Below, piece by piece: positions 8,858 to 18,146 of a stretch of DNA of 64,000 nt. Location: NCBI GenBank assembly GCA_028280615.1, contig JANQLK010000052.1, positions 1 through 64,000 of the forward strand. Direction: 5' to 3'. The notes below the pieces were generated by a model, which saw nothing but the letters and a program-made list of their open reading frames with translations, ran no database searches and was not told the origin of the DNA. Numbering within the stretch: the stretch's first letter is position 1; every line of letters starts with the position of its first letter. A program made the position numbers and the translations under genes. The stretch comes from Woeseiaceae bacterium (lineage in GTDB: Bacteria; Pseudomonadota; Gammaproteobacteria; Steroidobacterales; Woeseiaceae).

Positions 8858-10762
8858 TTGGCTATACTGCTCCCATCCGCAGGCTTTGCTGTCAAACGTG
8901 GGGATCCGGGTTTGATCGAATTCGACGGCTTCTCGGTCGATGCCGAACAACGCGTCATCAGACGCGACGGTGAGAAAATCCACCTTGCCAAGAAGCCGTT
9001 TGATGTACTGCTGTACCTGATTGAGCGGCGCGGGCAGCTGGTCACTCGAGACGAACTACTGGCGAGGTTCTGGTCCGGCGCGAGCGCCTACGATGAAGCG
9101 GTCTACAGCTGCATCAGCTCGATTCGCAAAGTACTCGGCGACCTCGGCGATGAACCGAAATACCTGGAGACGAGATGGCGTGAAGGCTATCGGTTTATCG
9201 GCAGGATAGAAGCGGAGGCGCCGGAGCTCGCGCCGAGAAAACGAAACGGTCAATTGCGGCGTTTGACGTTCACTGCCATTGCCATGCTCGTCGGCGTAGC
9301 GGCGTTGCTCTGGACTGTCGCTACGGACAACATCCAGGAGCGAGCCACGGACAACGGCGAGATATCCAGCCTCGCCGTTCTGCCGTTGCAAGGACCCGAT
9401 TTCGATCCGTGGCTCCGTCGCGGTCTGACGGAAGAGCTGCTACATACGATGTCGAGTATCGAGGGAGTTCGCGTGGTTACGGTCAACGAGACATCGTCGC
9501 TCGACGATGCTGCCGTAGAGCGGCTCAACGTGGATGGCCTGCTGGAGGGAAGCCTGCTTGTCAACGACGACGCGCATGATCTGCATTTGCGACTGCTGCG
9601 GACAAGTGATCGCTCGATCGTGTGGTCGTTCCGCGGCAACTATGCGCCCGATCAGCTGGCGGCGTCGCGCGCCGAAGTTGTTGCAAGTCTTGCCAATAAC
9701 CTGTCGGCATCGCTTCGCGGCGATCCGATAGCCGCCCCGGCGAACGCCGAGGCATGGCAGTTGTATCTCCGGGCGCGCTATCAATGGTCATTGCGCACGC
9801 CACAATCGATTCTTGCCGCGGTGGACCTGTACAAACAGGCGATCGAGCTGGACGCCGGGTACGCCGAAGCCCACGCGGGACTGGCCGAATCCTATGCGGT
9901 GGCGCCGCTTTGGGCAGGCGCGGATTCCGGCGACGCCTACGCGGCCGTGTTGAGCTCAGCCAATCGAGCACTGGAAATCGACCCCGACAATGCACGCGCG
10001 CACACCGCGCTGGCCGTGTACTACGCGCACCATCAATTCGACTGGAGAGAGTCCGAGCACTACTTTTCCCGCGCTCTCGAGCTCGACGCGAACAACGTAA
10101 CAACGCATCAATGGAAAGCCGATGCGTACTGCTATCGGCTGCTGTTCGAAGAATGCGCACTGCACATGGACATTGCGCGCTCGCTGGATCCTTTGTCACC
10201 GTTTATCGAGATGCTGCAGGGAACACCGCTCAGGTTCACCAAGCAATACGCGGCGGCGGAGGCGCACTTCAGGGACGTATTGCAACGATTTCCGAATCTT
10301 GCGCCAGCACGTTTCCAGCTCGGCATCGTTCTTGACGCACAGGGTAAGTACGAGGAAGCGCTGGAACAGTTCGAGCGCATCTACCCCGTCTACGGGCCGG
10401 CACTGCTTGGGTCTTCGATCGCCTGGATCAACGCCCAGCTCGGCAACCACGAAGCCGCGCGGGAAACGATCGAGGTGCTGCGAAAACTCAACGACGAGGA
10501 GTTTCTCTCGCCATTGATGATGGCCGGCGCGACCTCGATCTATGGGACCGAGCGGGAAGTGCTTGACTGGTTGAAACGCTCCAGAGAAGAGCACGATGAC
10601 TTCTTTTCATCGGTCGCCGTCGTGCATCATTTCTTCGGCTTGTCCACAAACCCCGAGTTTCAGGCTCTCGTCGGTGAACTCGGAATTCCTCGCGAGCGCC
10701 TCTTAAGCTACTACGACAGCCCTTCCGATCCACCGGGTCTGCCGCCCCGAAAAAACCACTAA
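8858..10762 (+). CDS. CadC-like transmembrane regulator: winged helix, TM segment, TPR repeats
   Basis: The protein (634 residues from the TTG at 8858; a shorter form from the TTG at 8912 is possible) opens with an OmpR/PhoB-type winged helix: FDGFSVDAEQRVIRRDG, KPFDVLLYLIERRGQLVTRDELLARFW, SSIRKVLGD and the wing TRWREGYRFIG. One transmembrane helix follows at about 138-155. The periplasmic part starts with a TolB-N/adenylate-cyclase-like segment (SLAVLPLQGPDF, ELLHTMSSIEGVRVV) and continues with TPR-like repeats from about residue 290. This is the ToxR/CadC one-component plan. Signal and targets are unknown; the divergent membrane gene is a candidate target. Confidence 0.88.
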   Translation: MAILLPSAGFAVKRGDPGLIEFDGFSVDAEQRVIRRDGEKIHLAKKPFDVLLYLIERRGQLVTRDELLARFWSGASAYDEAVYSCISSIRKVLGDLGDEPKYLETRWREGYRFIGRIEAEAPELAPRKRNGQLRRLTFTAIAMLVGVAALLWTVATDNIQERATDNGEISSLAVLPLQGPDFDPWLRRGLTEELLHTMSSIEGVRVVTVNETSSLDDAAVERLNVDGLLEGSLLVNDDAHDLHLRLLRTSDRSIVWSFRGNYAPDQLAASRAEVVASLANNLSASLRGDPIAAPANAEAWQLYLRARYQWSLRTPQSILAAVDLYKQAIELDAGYAEAHAGLAESYAVAPLWAGADSGDAYAAVLSSANRALEIDPDNARAHTALAVYYAHHQFDWRESEHYFSRALELDANNVTTHQWKADAYCYRLLFEECALHMDIARSLDPLSPFIEMLQGTPLRFTKQYAAAEAHFRDVLQRFPNLAPARFQLGIVLDAQGKYEEALEQFERIYPVYGPALLGSSIAWINAQLGNHEAARETIEVLRKLNDEEFLSPLMMAGATSIYGTEREVLDWLKRSREEHDDFFSSVAVVHHFFGLSTNPEFQALVGELGIPRERLLSYYDSPSDPPGLPPRKNH

Positions 10763-10878
10763 TCAATGAGTTAACAACGATTTCGGAGGAATCCAGAGTT
10801 TCCTCAGGGTTTGATCCGGGAGTTCGGGTTCCGAATTTCTAGATTGTTCCGCCTAACGCAGCGCGTCAGGGGAACAGC

Positions 10879-11697
10879 ATGAAGTGGCTCAGGATCTCCA
10901 TCCCGGCGATTGCTTCTTGGCTTGCGTTCGCATCCGCCGGCTCAGCCGAACCGAACTCGGCCACGCAGATTCCGGCAGCGTTCATTGCCAATTACGGTCA
11001 GTTCGATGCCGAAGTGGCCTACGTCTCCTCGATCCCGTCAGGGCAGCTGTTCGTCGAACGCTCGGGCGACCTGGTTTACGCCCTGTCGGATCCGGCCGGC
11101 CCAACCGGCCGCCGGGCAGTGCGCGAGTCGTTTAGTGGCGGGTCGCCCAAGCTGGTCGCTCCCCCCGAGACGAACCCAGCTTCCATTAGCTATTTCGTGG
11201 GTGCGCCGGACCGTTGGCGCAAGAGCGTGCCTGCGTACGGGCGTGTCGGTTTCGGTGAAGTATGGCCCGGAATCGAGGTCGACCTGGTTTCGAAGGGCAA
11301 CAACGTAGAGAAGCGATTCACGGTTGCCGCGGGCGCTGCCGTCAACGACATCGTGCTGACGTTCGAAGGTCTGACGGGAAGCGATCCGATAAGCGTGGCC
11401 AAAGACGGCCGGCTGATCGCCGTGACGTCAGCACGGACGATCCAGTTCACGGCGCCGATAGCCTGGCAGCTAGTCGATGGGGTCCGACGATCGGTGTCCG
11501 TTGGCTACCGTGTCGATGGCGCCAGCTACGGCTTTGTGCTCGGCGACTTCGACCCGGCGCTGCCGCTCGTCATCGATCCGCTCACCGCCGGCATTCATGT
11601 GCGTGCGTCCGAGCCCGACAACGTCCAATTCAATGCAAGCGCCGAACACGGTTCCAGTCCGGAACCGCGGGCGGAGAAACACCGGAGGAGAAGATGA
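10879..11697 (+). CDS. Secreted protein consisting of the DUF7948-type domain of SBBP-repeat proteins, without the repeats
   Basis: A 272-residue protein with a signal peptide (MKWLRISIPAIASWLAFA..GSA). The mature part matches the N-terminal domain normally found in very large SBBP beta-propeller proteins: FIANYGQFDAEVAYVS, SISYFVGAPDRWRKSVPAYG, VWPGIEVDLV, PIAWQLVDG, PLVIDPL. In that family, tens of SBBP repeats follow PLVIDPL. Here there are only about 37 low-complexity residues and a stop. It therefore looks like a C-terminally truncated or minimal version. The stop overlaps the start of the outer-membrane barrel gene, so the two are probably co-translated. Domain naming is from memory. 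Confidence 0.75.
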   Translation: MKWLRISIPAIASWLAFASAGSAEPNSATQIPAAFIANYGQFDAEVAYVSSIPSGQLFVERSGDLVYALSDPAGPTGRRAVRESFSGGSPKLVAPPETNPASISYFVGAPDRWRKSVPAYGRVGFGEVWPGIEVDLVSKGNNVEKRFTVAAGAAVNDIVLTFEGLTGSDPISVAKDGRLIAVTSARTIQFTAPIAWQLVDGVRRSVSVGYRVDGASYGFVLGDFDPALPLVIDPLTAGIHVRASEPDNVQFNASAEHGSSPEPRAEKHRRRR

Positions 11698-12350
11698 TGG
11701 GAGTACTACGATTTGCCGCGCTGATTACGGTTCTCATCGCGCCGGCAGCGATGGCTGAGGACGATGACAACGAGCGCGGGTATTTCATTCCTGCAAATAC
11801 CGCCGCCAAGAACTTCTACGGCAGCGTGCGCCTTGGTTACGGCGACAACGACGCGCCGGGGTCGAACCAGGACGGATCGGTGACGAACGTTCGAACGGAA
11901 GAAAACGACACCGTGTTTTCCGTGTCGGGCGGCTACCGGATCACAGACAACTTCGGTGTGCAGGCGGCGTACCATGACTTTGGAGAATCCGAATTCAGGG
12001 GCGAGTCATCGGGCGGCATTTCCTGGGACCCGGGCTCCGTCAGCGCAGTTCAGGACGCGAACGGCTGGGAGCTCGGTGTCCTGGGGCGCTGGCCGCTTAG
12101 CGATCGCTGGTACATGCTCGGCTACGTCGGATATCTGTTCTGGGAGTCCAGAGAGGTATTCGAGGAATCCGGCGGCATGTCCGTTCTCGAGGAGTCCGGC
12201 AGCGACTTGAGCTATGCGCTCGGATTCGAATTCGACCACGGGCTGCGAGACCGGATCATCTACCGGTTCATGGGCAGCCATCACGAAGTAGGTGACCTGG
12301 GGTACAACGTCAATTCCGTGTCGGCGGAGATCGTGTACGTATTTCCGTAG
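11694..12350 (+). CDS. Outer-membrane beta-barrel protein (OmpA/OmpW-like, eight-stranded)
   Basis: The start is the ATG at 11694, with GGAGGAG seven bases upstream. It overlaps the stop codon of the preceding gene by four bases. The 218-residue product has a signal peptide ending APAAMAE and alternating aromatic/polar beta-strands: NFYGSVRLGYGD, VFSVSGGYRI, FGVQAAYHDFGES, WELGVLGRWPL, WYMLGYVGYLFWES, LSYALGFEFDHGL, IIYRFMGSH. It ends in SAEIVYVFP, giving an aromatic near the C-terminus as expected for BAM-dependent insertion. No peptidoglycan-binding domain is present, so it is a bare barrel. Confidence 0.85.
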   Translation: MMGVLRFAALITVLIAPAAMAEDDDNERGYFIPANTAAKNFYGSVRLGYGDNDAPGSNQDGSVTNVRTEENDTVFSVSGGYRITDNFGVQAAYHDFGESEFRGESSGGISWDPGSVSAVQDANGWELGVLGRWPLSDRWYMLGYVGYLFWESREVFEESGGMSVLEESGSDLSYALGFEFDHGLRDRIIYRFMGSHHEVGDLGYNVNSVSAEIVYVFP

Positions 12351-12511
12351 CTCCACTCTGCTCAAGTACTCGACTTGATTTTGCCGCTCCAGCCGAGCGG
12401 CAAGATTTCCTCGCTGGCCAGGCCTCCGTGTCGGCGGCGGTTTATACTGCGTCGCGTATCCGGTGCCGACACGGCGAACCGGACCGGAATAAGCCATGCC
12501 GGGGTAAGTAC

Positions 12512-14455
12512 GTGAAGACCGACCGCTCTCGCGACAGGGAACTGGGTCTCGATCGGGGTATCACCCGACGGGATTTCGTCAGGCTCGCGGGGGCAGGCCT
12601 CGCCGGGGCCGCGACGTTCGGTTGCGCTCGGGAAGACGAGGTCGGCCGCTCGGCGGCGGGAATTGCATCGGACCCCTGGTCGGACCGGCTGGGAGCAGAC
12701 TGGTACGGCCCCGGAGGCGTGGGCGACTATGCGCTGTCGCACGGCAACACGCCCGAACTCGTTCGCGCGGCGCACCGGCTCCGCGACGCGCGGCTTGCGG
12801 ACGCGCTGGACGACGCGATCGATACGGGCGAACGATACGACGTCATCGTCGTCGGTGGCGGCCTCGCGGGACTTGCGGCGGCGCATCACTTCAAGCGTCT
12901 GAACCCGTCCGGTCGTTGCCTGGTACTGGACAACCATCCCGTGTTCGGCGGAGAAGCCAAGCGCAACGAGATCGACGTCGACGGAATTCGGGTCATGGGC
13001 CCGCAAGGATCGAATGGCTTCGCGATCCTGCCCGAGACTGGCGAGCCGGACGACTACTTCACCTCGCTCGGAATGCCACGCGAGTTCGAGTACGCACCTT
13101 ATGACGGCGACATCCGTATTCCTTTCGACAACTACGGTTTCATGCACTGGACACAGAGCCAGATGTCGGTCGGCCACTTCTTTTCGCCAGCCGAAGACGG
13201 TGGCGACGGGCGCTGGGTGACCGATCTCTGGAACCGTCCGTCGCAGGCGCCATGGTCCGAGTCCGTGCGCAAGGAGTTCGCGCGCTGGCGCGGCGCGCGC
13301 TTGGGGGATCGCGTTCCGGCGGAGGAGCGCTGGTCGCCCGGGGAGCCGCCGCGCTGGCTCGACCGGATGACCCTCAAGGACTACTACGAGGGCATCCTCG
13401 GCCTGCCTCCCGAGGTAACGGCTTATGTCGATCCCATACTCGCGAGCATCATCGGGCTCGGATGTGACGCAGTTTCGGCGTGGTGGGGCCATCATTTCGG
13501 CCTGCCGGGGTTCGGCGTGCGCGCCCGCTACGATGACGTGACATTCCATTCGTTCCCTGGCGGGAATGGGGGTATCGCGCGCTACTTCGTGAAAGACCTC
13601 GTGCCCGGCGCGATCGAAGGAGGCGCCGAGCCGGGCGATGTCATAACCGGCCGCATCGACTTCGGCGCGCTCGACGGGCGCGATCAATCAGTCCGAATCC
13701 GCCTCGATTCGACGGCAATCGATGTACGCCATACCGGTTCCGTGTCTTCGTCCGAACGGGTCCGGGTCACCTATTTGCGCAATGGTCGGGCCTACAGAAC
13801 GGAAGCCTCCGGCGTTGTCATGGCATCGGGCGGCTGGATCAATCGCCACGTGCTGGCCGATCTTCCCGAACCCCATCGGGCGGCGTACGCTACGTTCACG
13901 CACGCGCCTGTTCTCTGTGCCAACGTCGCGCTCAGAAACTGGCGATTCCTCGAGCGACTGGGCATCGCGGCCTGTCTTTACCAGGGAGACCTGGGGTTTT
14001 CCTGCAACATCCGCCGCCCGATGTACGCGGGCGATTATCGGCCGGAATTCGGCCCCGACCACCCCACCATGCTGACTTTTTACATCACCCTGCAGTCCCC
14101 GGGCGCGACCGCGGCCCAGCAGGCCGCGGCAGGCCGCATGGAGCTCCTTGGCACGCCGTTCGTCGACTACGAACGACGGCTGCGAGAGCAGATGACAACG
14201 CTGTTCAGCGAGGGCGGCTTCGATCCGGCCAGGGACATCGCGGGGATCGTGCTGAACCGCTGGGGTCACGCCTACGCGGTCCCGGGCCCGGGCTTTCGCT
14301 TCGGCAGTGGCGATACGCCGGCGCCTCCCGACGTGATTCGCGAACCCTTCGGGCGGATTGCGATAGGGCATTCGGAACTTCGAGGCCATCAGAACTGGAC
14401 CGGCGCCGCCGCCGAGGGCCGACGTGCGGTCGAGGCCGTTCTCGACCGAATCTAG
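12512..14455 (+). CDS. Tat-exported FAD-dependent oxidoreductase, spermidine dehydrogenase (SpdH)-like
   Basis: With the GTG at 12512 the protein has 647 residues. A twin-arginine motif (ITRRDFVRLAGAGLAG, Arg19-Arg20) is followed by a lipobox-like FGC at Cys38, so it may be a Tat-exported lipoprotein. The Rossmann FAD motif VVGGGLAGLAAA starts near residue 113 and is followed by VLDNHPVFGGEAKRNE (138-153), a signature of the SpdH-like amine-oxidase branch. Near the C-terminus, RIAIGHSELRGHQNWTGAAAEG fits the second FAD-contact segment. Substrate is unknown; a polyamine or other amine is a family-based guess. No electron-acceptor gene is adjacent. Confidence 0.8.
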   Translation: MKTDRSRDRELGLDRGITRRDFVRLAGAGLAGAATFGCAREDEVGRSAAGIASDPWSDRLGADWYGPGGVGDYALSHGNTPELVRAAHRLRDARLADALDDAIDTGERYDVIVVGGGLAGLAAAHHFKRLNPSGRCLVLDNHPVFGGEAKRNEIDVDGIRVMGPQGSNGFAILPETGEPDDYFTSLGMPREFEYAPYDGDIRIPFDNYGFMHWTQSQMSVGHFFSPAEDGGDGRWVTDLWNRPSQAPWSESVRKEFARWRGARLGDRVPAEERWSPGEPPRWLDRMTLKDYYEGILGLPPEVTAYVDPILASIIGLGCDAVSAWWGHHFGLPGFGVRARYDDVTFHSFPGGNGGIARYFVKDLVPGAIEGGAEPGDVITGRIDFGALDGRDQSVRIRLDSTAIDVRHTGSVSSSERVRVTYLRNGRAYRTEASGVVMASGGWINRHVLADLPEPHRAAYATFTHAPVLCANVALRNWRFLERLGIAACLYQGDLGFSCNIRRPMYAGDYRPEFGPDHPTMLTFYITLQSPGATAAQQAAAGRMELLGTPFVDYERRLREQMTTLFSEGGFDPARDIAGIVLNRWGHAYAVPGPGFRFGSGDTPAPPDVIREPFGRIAIGHSELRGHQNWTGAAAEGRRAVEAVLDRI

Positions 14456-14465
14456 CCCGGATCCG
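14447..14465. repeat. 19-bp repeat, copy 1, spanning a stop codon
   Basis: CGAATCTAGCCCGGATCCG covers the last codons and stop of the SpdH-like gene. An identical copy is at 24113-24131, again exactly across a stop codon. It may be the edge of an interspersed REP-like element. Confidence 0.75.
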
Positions 14466-14612
14466 TCACCGTTTACTCGGGGCCCTCGCTTTGATCACCC
14501 ATTTCGGCACTCTATCTGCAAGTCTTGACGAGACTAAGAACCTCATCCATTCGAAAACAGAATCGTATTTGAACATCTCCGCATGTACAGTCACCTCGTG
14601 GGTCGGCTTTCC

Positions 14613-15506
14613 ATGTTTGAGCCTATGTACTTCTCGAGTCGTGACGTAAAGACAGTCATCCTGCTCGCCATTCTCGTGTATGTCGGACCAGCGCGCGGCG
14701 AAACGGAGGAAGCGCCCTGGAGGCTTACTCTCGAATGGCAGCTGGATGCAGGATTTGAGTCTCCGGAGAGCGTTGTTCATGACGAGCTCCGTCAGCGAAT
14801 CTATGTGTCGAACGTCAACGGCTACGAAGAGAACGGCAAGGGCTTTCTTTCGGCGCTAAACGTCCATGGCGAATTGGTGGAGCTTGAATGGATTCGTGGG
14901 CTAAACGCGCCGACGGGCATGGCGATAAGCAACGACACGCTGTACGTCGTCGATTTCAATCGCCTTTTGGAGATTGATATTCCCAGCCGGCGTATTCGTG
15001 CACGGTACCCATCCCCGGACAAGAACCCCGGCCTCAACGATGTGGCGATCGACCCGGCCGGCTCGGTATTCGTGTCGGGTTCAGCGTCCAATACGATCTA
15101 TCGCTTGTCAGACGGCGAGCTGCGGCGATGGGCACATTCCGACGACCTCAAATTCGCCAATGGACTACACGCGGACGGTCGATTTCTCTACGTATCCGGG
15201 TACTATCTGCGGCGCATTGAACTCGAGACAATGGACATTCAAAACGTGGGGCTCGACCTCCGACTGCATGACCTGGAGTCGATCGAGCCGGATGGCATGG
15301 GCGGGTATTTCATTACGCAGATCGGGAATAGACCGATCATGCACTGGTCCGAAGACGGCGTCCTGACGAGCGTTCTATCGAGGTCGACGTATTCGGCGGA
15401 CGTAGACTTCATCGTTGAGCGGAAGCTCTTGATCGTGCCGAGTGGCGGCAACAGGATCGCCGGGTTCTCTGCTTCGTTTGCCCACGAGTCGAAGGAGCGG
15501 GGCTAA
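14613..15506 (+). CDS. Secreted NHL/SMP-30-like beta-propeller protein
   Basis: The protein (about 297 residues from the ATG at 14613; ATGs at 14583 and 14625 are alternatives, none with a strong ribosome site) starts with a signal-like segment, VKTVILLAILVYVGPARG. The rest consists of repeated blades: RIYVSNVNG, GLNAPTGMAISNDTLYVVD, GLNDVAIDPAGSVFVSGS, FANGLHADGRFLYVSGY, DLESIEPDGMGGYFITQ. This pattern is typical of SMP-30/gluconolactonase and NHL propellers. Metal-binding residues could not be assigned, so enzymatic activity is uncertain. It stands alone between unrelated genes. Confidence 0.75.
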   Translation: MFEPMYFSSRDVKTVILLAILVYVGPARGETEEAPWRLTLEWQLDAGFESPESVVHDELRQRIYVSNVNGYEENGKGFLSALNVHGELVELEWIRGLNAPTGMAISNDTLYVVDFNRLLEIDIPSRRIRARYPSPDKNPGLNDVAIDPAGSVFVSGSASNTIYRLSDGELRRWAHSDDLKFANGLHADGRFLYVSGYYLRRIELETMDIQNVGLDLRLHDLESIEPDGMGGYFITQIGNRPIMHWSEDGVLTSVLSRSTYSADVDFIVERKLLIVPSGGNRIAGFSASFAHESKERG

Positions 15507-15592
15507 CAAATGCGGAGCAGCCGACCCAATTGGCAGCGGCCGGTTACCGATAGACGAGGACGCCGCAGGCGTCACGGCAAACAGGCGCTCCG

Positions 15593-16015
15593 CTAGTCGG
15601 AGGAACCGAACATCGCGAAAACCTCGGCGCCGGTCAGATCTTTGGTGGCCTCGGCGAACCGGTAGTAGCCTGGCTTTTCGTCGATGAATACCTGGGTCGC
15701 GAAAGCCAGATCGGGATCGTCCTCGAACAGGCCGACCGGCACGATGTACATGCCGTTGCCCTTCAGCCGATAGAACAGGTGGGTTCCGCAGGTGCCGCAA
15801 AACCCCCGTTCCGCCCATTCCGACGAGTCGAAGACGGACACATGGTCCGCACCCTCGATCGCGAGATCCGTTCCGCAGTTGACTTCCATAAACGGACCGC
15901 CGCTCCATCGCCTGCAGGTCTTGCAGTGGCAGGCACCTACCTCGTTCGTGCTCTGCCCGCTGAGGCAAACGGCACCGCACAGGCACCTGCCCGATCTTTT
16001 CCTGGTTTCCGACAT
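15593..16015 (-). CDS. GFA / CENP-V family zinc protein
   Basis: The ATG at 16015, preceded by GGGAG, gives a 140-residue protein, normal for the family. Zinc-site cysteines are all present: CLC (11 and 13), CHCKTC (29, 31, 34) and CGTC (73 and 76), with the linking motif CRRWSGGPF typical of GFA domains. The family is named after glutathione-dependent formaldehyde-activating enzyme, but most members have no proven activity. The gene ends close to, and on the same strand as, the PQQ dehydrogenase upstream, so the two may be co-transcribed. Confidence 0.92.
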   Translation of the reverse strand: MSETRKRSGRCLCGAVCLSGQSTNEVGACHCKTCRRWSGGPFMEVNCGTDLAIEGADHVSVFDSSEWAERGFCGTCGTHLFYRLKGNGMYIVPVGLFEDDPDLAFATQVFIDEKPGYYRFAEATKDLTGAEVFAMFGSSD

Positions 16016-16084
16016 GGCACAGCTCCCGTGATGAGGTTGTCCAAAGAGGGATGCGCGCAACCCTACCGGAAGCTCTGCGGGAAG

Positions 16085-18022
16085 TCAGCGTTCGGCGCCC
16101 CGGTTCAGGCTGAACGCCAGGACATAGTCGCCGACGCCGCCGTCGCCGGTGCGGCCGCCCGCGGTTACGACAATGAACTGCCGGTCTCCCGACACGTACG
16201 ACATGGGTGTTGCCTGCGCGGCGGCCGGCAGCGCGGCTTCCCATGCGACGCGTCCGCTGTCGAGCTCATACGCGAACAGCCTGCGGTCCTGGTCGCTGCC
16301 GGCGAATACCAGGCCGCTGGCCGTGACGATCGGACCGCCGGACGGGATCGTGCCCCAGCGCGACGCCTCGGGGTGCTCCGCGAACTCCGGAAGCACGCCT
16401 ATGGGAACCTCCCAACGCACCGCGCCGCTCGTCAGGTCGATGGCAAGCAGTGTGCCCCACGGGCCGCGCAGGCAGGGCGCACCGTTTTCCGGGTTGACGA
16501 AGCTGTGCCGTTTCATGCCGAAGGGCGTGCCGCTTTGCGCAGTGTACTGGACGCCAAGCGGTCCACCGCGGTTCTTCGCGGCTTCGGCAATGTATTTCAG
16601 TCGCGGAACGAGGGTGACGACGGTCGGCCAGCGTTTGACGACCGTGACCGCGATTGCCCTGGCCTCGTGCACCGCCATGCTGCCCCAGTTGACGCCGCCC
16701 GGATTGCCCGGATACACCAACGTCCCGCGCGTGCTGGGGGGCGTGAACATCCCTTCGTTGCGCAGCCCGGCGAGAAAATCCCGGCAATACCCGGCATGTT
16801 CGGGCGTGAGCTCCCAGATGTCATCCGCCGTGGCACGAGCCGGATGCAACGCGGGCGGCACGGTCGGGAACGGCTGCGTCGGGGATGTCTTCTCGCCCGG
16901 CACGTCGGTCTGCGGCACCGGGCGCTCGACGACCGGGAACACCGGCTTGCCCGTGTCCCGGTCCAGAACGAACACGTGGCCCATCTTCGTGGCCTGCAGC
17001 ACGACGTCGCGCTTGCCATCCCCGGTTTGCATCGTGGTCAGCACCGGCTGTGACGCGACGTCGTAGTCCCAAAGGTCGTGATGCACGGTCTGGAAATGCC
17101 AGGCAATGCTGCCGTCGGCGGTATCGAGCGCGACGACGGAGCTGCCGAAGAGGTTGTCACCGACTCGTTCACCGCCGAAGAAGTCGGGTGACGGGCTCGT
17201 GGTCGGCACGAACACCAGTCCGCGCGCCGGGTCGCCGGACATGATCGACCAGGCGTTCGCCGCGCCGGTACGGCGCGCATCTTCTTCCTCCCAGGTTGCC
17301 CAGCCCGGCTGGCCTTCCTCGCGCGGAATCGGGTCCCAGCTCCAGATCTGCTCGCCGCTGCGCACGTCGAAAGCGCGTACGTCGCCGTGATCGAGTTCCA
17401 CACCGCCGTTGTCGCCGACGGACGAACCGACGACGACCACGTCGCCGATGACGGCGGGCGGAGAGGTCACGCTGTATTCGCCGGGACGCACATTGTCGAT
17501 GCCGATCGTCAGATCGATCTCTCCGCGGTCGCCGAAGTCGGTACAACGCCGGCCGGAATCGGCATCGAGCGCGATCAGCCGCGCATCGAGCGTGCCCAGA
17601 AAAATGCGGGCGCCGCATTCCCCGTCGTCGCCTGCCCAAAGGCTGACGCCGCGCGACGTGAACATCTCGGCAAAGCCGTCGCCGAAGTCGACCTCGGGAT
17701 CGTATTCCCACACGGCCGCGCCGGTGCCTGCGTCGAGCGCAACGACCCGGTTGAAGGGCGTTGACAGATACAGTCGGTCGTTGAACAGGATGGGTGTCGC
17801 CTTGAAGGTCGTCACCTCACCGAATTCGCTGCCGTCCGACGAATCGCCGGTTCGATAGCTCCAGGCCAAAGCGAGTTCACCGACGTTGGCCGGGGTAATC
17901 TGCCGATGGGGCGAGTAGCGGCTGCCGCCGGCATCGCCGCCGTAGCGTTGCCAGCTCGTGTCCGGCGCGCCATTGGCCATCGAGGCGGCCAGCAGCAATA
18001 CTCCAAGCGCAGTTCCATTCAT
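16085..18022 (-). CDS. Periplasmic PQQ-dependent dehydrogenase (glucose/quinate dehydrogenase-like)
   Basis: The ATG at 18022, with GGGA upstream, gives 645 residues (a GTG three codons earlier is possible). A signal peptide ends in MANGAPD. The mature part is an eight-bladed quinoprotein propeller with tryptophan-docking style repeats: RVVALDAGTGAAVWEYD, RLIALDADSGRRC, DVRAFDVRSGEQIWSWD, SSVVALDTADGSIAWHFQ, LLAIDLTSGAVRWEV, FAYELDSGRVAWEA. HHDLWDYD and GVNWGSMAV match conserved sites of the membrane glucose/quinate dehydrogenase branch. Unlike those enzymes it lacks the N-terminal transmembrane domain and has no cytochrome c domain, so its electron acceptor must be separate. Substrate unknown. 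Confidence 0.9.
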   Translation of the reverse strand: MNGTALGVLLLAASMANGAPDTSWQRYGGDAGGSRYSPHRQITPANVGELALAWSYRTGDSSDGSEFGEVTTFKATPILFNDRLYLSTPFNRVVALDAGTGAAVWEYDPEVDFGDGFAEMFTSRGVSLWAGDDGECGARIFLGTLDARLIALDADSGRRCTDFGDRGEIDLTIGIDNVRPGEYSVTSPPAVIGDVVVVGSSVGDNGGVELDHGDVRAFDVRSGEQIWSWDPIPREEGQPGWATWEEEDARRTGAANAWSIMSGDPARGLVFVPTTSPSPDFFGGERVGDNLFGSSVVALDTADGSIAWHFQTVHHDLWDYDVASQPVLTTMQTGDGKRDVVLQATKMGHVFVLDRDTGKPVFPVVERPVPQTDVPGEKTSPTQPFPTVPPALHPARATADDIWELTPEHAGYCRDFLAGLRNEGMFTPPSTRGTLVYPGNPGGVNWGSMAVHEARAIAVTVVKRWPTVVTLVPRLKYIAEAAKNRGGPLGVQYTAQSGTPFGMKRHSFVNPENGAPCLRGPWGTLLAIDLTSGAVRWEVPIGVLPEFAEHPEASRWGTIPSGGPIVTASGLVFAGSDQDRRLFAYELDSGRVAWEAALPAAAQATPMSYVSGDRQFIVVTAGGRTGDGGVGDYVLAFSLNRGAER

Positions 18023-18146
18023 TTTTCCCACTCATCCGGTCGAGATTTGCACCGGAGTTTGCGGCCGCTGTGCCGCGAGCGTAAGCGAGATGTGACGAAC
18101 GGCGGCTGCGAGGGACGAGCGGCAGCCAGCGCGTTCCGGGCTGGCG

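Noticed and set aside
14466-14780. 104-codon frame on the minus strand
   Set aside because: Antisense to the beginning of the beta-propeller gene, no recognisable domain, and no good ribosome site.
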